64,000 nt of DNA, from the NCBI GenBank assembly GCA_025716815.1, contig JAIXMN010000008.1:992001-1056000 (forward strand), read 5' to 3'. Every line of letters starts with the position of its first letter. Position 1 is the stretch's first letter. This document shows, piece after piece, positions 61,309 through 64,000 of this stretch. The notes below the pieces were generated by a model, which saw nothing but the letters and a program-made list of their open reading frames with translations, was not told the DNA's origin and did no database searches. The translations under genes were made by a program, and so were the position numbers. This DNA comes from Dichotomocladium elegans. Lineage: Eukaryota; Mucoromycota; Mucoromycetes; Mucorales; Lichtheimiaceae.

Positions 61309-63064
61309 GTGCGGTGTTTAACGAAACTCTATTTAGATAGCGATGTCCACATATTGTATTGTACCCCAAAAACCGGCTGTAGAGCTGTTATGCAGTTCGT
61401 GGTTGCTCTTCTGGAATATTTTCAGTCCCCTCTGAGGCTCTCCAGCAAACCTACAACTCTGCGCGAGCAAGTCGAATTCGGCAGTAGCTTTCAAGGAATG
61501 AAAAAGTCCGTGGTATGTCTGAAATGCCGCAAATTATTCAGCAGCGAAGAGCTGCTCGGTGAGGCGCACGTCAATCCAATCGCTACCGTTCGATGCAAGT
61601 GTGAGGCCAATTTCTCGCCAATCCACAGAAACATCTCCAATGTGATTTCACTGGATTCACGGATGCCGACACGTGAGAACCACAGACGAACGAGAGCAAC
61701 CGAATGTACATCGAGCAGTGGCAACAGGCACAGAGAGTGAATGCTTGTATGAAACTTGAGCGACAGAATCGCACTTGGTAACCTGAATTTCATCGCCTCC
61801 AGTACTTGACGTCATCGGGTGTATAATCATCGACCCAACGGAAGCTTCTTCTCGGGCACAGCTAAGCGCTGTGTGAACATTTGGAAGACACTGTACGATC
61901 TCACACTGGAGAGATTCTTCTGAACACCTACGCGTCCAAGGATGTGACTGGAATTAAGGGCAGTGGCATATGGCTTCGGAATCTTGACGTGACGAATAGT
62001 ACGGTCAAATGAGGATGTGTTGATCTACTTCAGACGAATGGCGCACAGGAGTGCTTGCATTCACCAATTCTACTCTCTGGGTCCAGTTCATCGATGCGAA
62101 CTGACACCTTTCAAAACCGTTTATCACTGCCGCTGAGGTCGATACCGTTCATGTGGAGCTGAGGTCCTTTTGCAGGATATACCAAGATCCCTATGGAGCT
62201 AGTGAGGTTACCCCCCCCAATATGCATTTGAGTAAATTTTTGCTAGGATTTGGTCCTGTGTACGCGTTTTGGCTTTTGGTTTCGAACGTGTCAATGGGCT
62301 TCTCAAACGAACGGAGACATAAAGCAAGAACGGTCCCGAGGTTACTTTCATGCTTGAGTTCCTCTAAAAGTACTTTGCAAGCGACTGTCTGCAGACGGCT
62401 ACGAGCTCTCTCGCGATATGAGCCTTTCTTGACCGTGCTAAAGGCCTCAACCCCATCGTTTTCTAATGCTATAACTCTGTGGATTATCAATAATATCATT
62501 GATTTTAGCATCATCCAGTTTATCCATTTTCCGGAAGATTAACGGATCATGAAAAGTGTATTGAATTCGAGCAGCTGCCATCGATCTATCGTCTGTTTGA
62601 AGGCGGCGAATATATCAAATTAACAAAGGTAGTTATGATCTTTTGTTCCAATATCATGACTTTTTCTATAGCGATATAGGACGGGTTTTTAGTCCTGAAG
62701 ACACAAGCAAAGAAGTAGTGACTGATCAGATTTGCAAGGCAATGGTCTTAGTATCTCCAAGAAAATGGTAATGAATGGAACTCGAAGGTCAAATCTACCG
62801 ATTTGTTTGGAGAGGCCCTCAGAAGCGCCGAGGCCGGTAGAAATCAAAGAGATGCGCGGATTCGGGCATACTTGCCGGATGCTGCTTCATAAGGGACATA
62901 CCCACGACCTGATGTGGTGCAGTATTATTTTATGCATGAAGTTATTGTTGAAAACTTGTTTGTTAATTTGTCCAGCGTTTTCAAGGGATTCAAGCGTGTT
63001 TTCGCTTTGTGCGCTGGTTTGCGCCACAATACTCAGTGCACCTCGTATGACGACCACGAACTGA
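61309..63064 (+). mobile_element. Degenerate cut-and-paste transposase (DUF4218-like, CACTA/Plavaka type)
   Basis: Successive broken plus-strand frames resemble a large fungal transposase. A Cys-pair zinc-binding-like part (VVCLKCRKLF with VRCKCEANF) lies at 61310-61740. Near 62165-62400, RIYQDPYGASEVTPPNMHL, LGFGPVYAFWL and, in another frame, FERVNGLLKRTE match the GP-x-yxfWxfpFER-x-G block of DUF4218 proteins. Many stops and shifts; ends not found. Confidence 0.45.
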
Positions 63065-63359
63065 AGTTATGAAAGTGTGCTATGTTACCGCAAGATGTCA
63101 CGCTTATCCTATCTGCCCACATAATTCTTTTTACCAGGGGGCGTCTCAAAATGGGTTGATAACATCCTTGTCGTAATCCCGCTGCCCAGAAAAATCACGG
63201 GAAAAATAAATGTTTAATTGTGCTGATGAGAGTTCACCCTTCAGCACCAACCATGTTATTCCTATCTACACGTTAAGACCAAACCCCTTTAATACCGTTT
63301 CCAATCTTTCAAATTTCTGAGCAGTTATTCTACAAGCTGTCTTAATACAATGGAGAATT

Positions 63360-63600
63360 CCCATCAATACATTCCAAGTAATGCTGTTATGCTCCTCAAT
63401 GAAAATACGCTAACAATACTGCTTTAAGATGGCGTCAGGGCCCTTTCATATCAGAATGTCCATTACTATACAAAAAAGAGAGTAGAATATTCCTACATAC
63501 CTTTCAACGGTTGATGTACACGAACCTTAGCTTGAAAAAGCTGACCTTGGATTGGTGAGCGCACATTGTGTAGCTATCCTAGAACCCTCGTTTAATACGA
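63360..63600. mobile_element. Mariner-like relic
   Basis: Plus-strand text around 63400-63560 (aatgaaaatacg, gcgtcagggccctttcatatcagaatg, aaaaagctgaccttggattgg) follows the same order as 6830-6990 and 47815-47980. It is a strongly decayed copy of the same family. Confidence 0.45.
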
Positions 63601-64000
63601 TAGAGTACCCGTATCTCTCTCTCTAGGGGATATCCTTAGCGACAAGCACAGAGGGAACTTATTTCCTTCGAGCTGCAGTCGCCCTCCTGGTCGGCTTTGC
63701 AACAGTAATCCTTCAATAGTCCGTAGGCTAAGGGAAGCCATGTCCATAAACAACTTTACCCTATACTTATCCGTCGATTGTTCATTTTCAGAATGTTGCA
63801 TATGAACAGAAAGAAAGAAAAGTTTCGACAGATGCAAAACAATTGGACGTAGTCTATAGACACGGATTTTTCAAGCTCTTATGTGGCACGATTTGTCATC
63901 TTAAGCGAGAGTCTCGCTTTGTACAGCCTTCCCAACTTCCTGTCTGTACGATTTTCACACCACAGCGCTCGCTCAATCCCATCATCAATTTGGTTCCCAG
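63601..64000. other. Right edge, nothing recognised
   Basis: No gene signal; possibly the continuation of the mariner relic. Confidence 0.4.

Overview
This window is nuclear DNA of an intron-rich early-diverging fungus, most likely a Mucoromycota (Mucorales-type) species. The evidence is dense introns of about 50-100 nt with GT-AG ends (several GC-AG), fungal-type gene products (V-ATPase A, ADP/ATP carrier, kinesin-3, CDC50, Ssu72), and transposon families known from these fungi. All exon joins were read by hand from splice signals, reading phase and remembered family sequences. No search was run.

Layout. 1-790 is the 5' part of a KH-domain splicing-factor-like gene (minus). 1458-2493 is the mitochondrial ADP/ATP carrier (minus). 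4152-5555 is a Cdc34/UBE2R ubiquitin-conjugating enzyme with eleven exons. 5.7-7.4 kb is a decayed Tc1/mariner (DDE) element. 8280-10826 is a long intronless WD40-like gene. 12.3-15.0 kb holds a mariner fragment and a broken Fanzor gene. 16.0-21.0 kb is a plus-strand run: an ISCA2-like protein that lacks the family cysteines, HYPK, and V-ATPase subunit A. A dicarboxylate carrier and Ssu72 follow on the minus strand (21.2-23.9 kb). 23.9-28.2 kb is gene-poor with transposon remains. 28.2-37.8 kb has a sulfate permease, a bZIP factor, an Atg22-like transporter and a CDC50 flippase subunit.

38-48.5 kb is an accessory island. It contains pogo-like and mariner-like relics, a GNAT pseudogene, an uncharacterised eleven-exon gene with an ExK motif plus a scrambled pseudogene copy of it, two 188-bp direct repeats in front of that gene, and a second, better preserved Fanzor gene (44.9-47.1 kb). 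The rest is housekeeping: kinesin-3 (49.5-55.1 kb), tyrosyl-DNA phosphodiesterase (55.6-57.6 kb), S-formylglutathione hydrolase (57.7-58.8 kb) and a tRNA-Ser(GCT). Degenerate transposase remnants run to the right edge.

The most interesting content is the pair of Fanzor (eukaryotic TnpB-like, RNA-guided nuclease) genes. Both are split by an intron at the same place inside the zinc finger, and both lie among mariner-like terminal sequences. The better copy is followed within about 90 nt of its stop by three short hairpins, a good candidate for its guide RNA scaffold.
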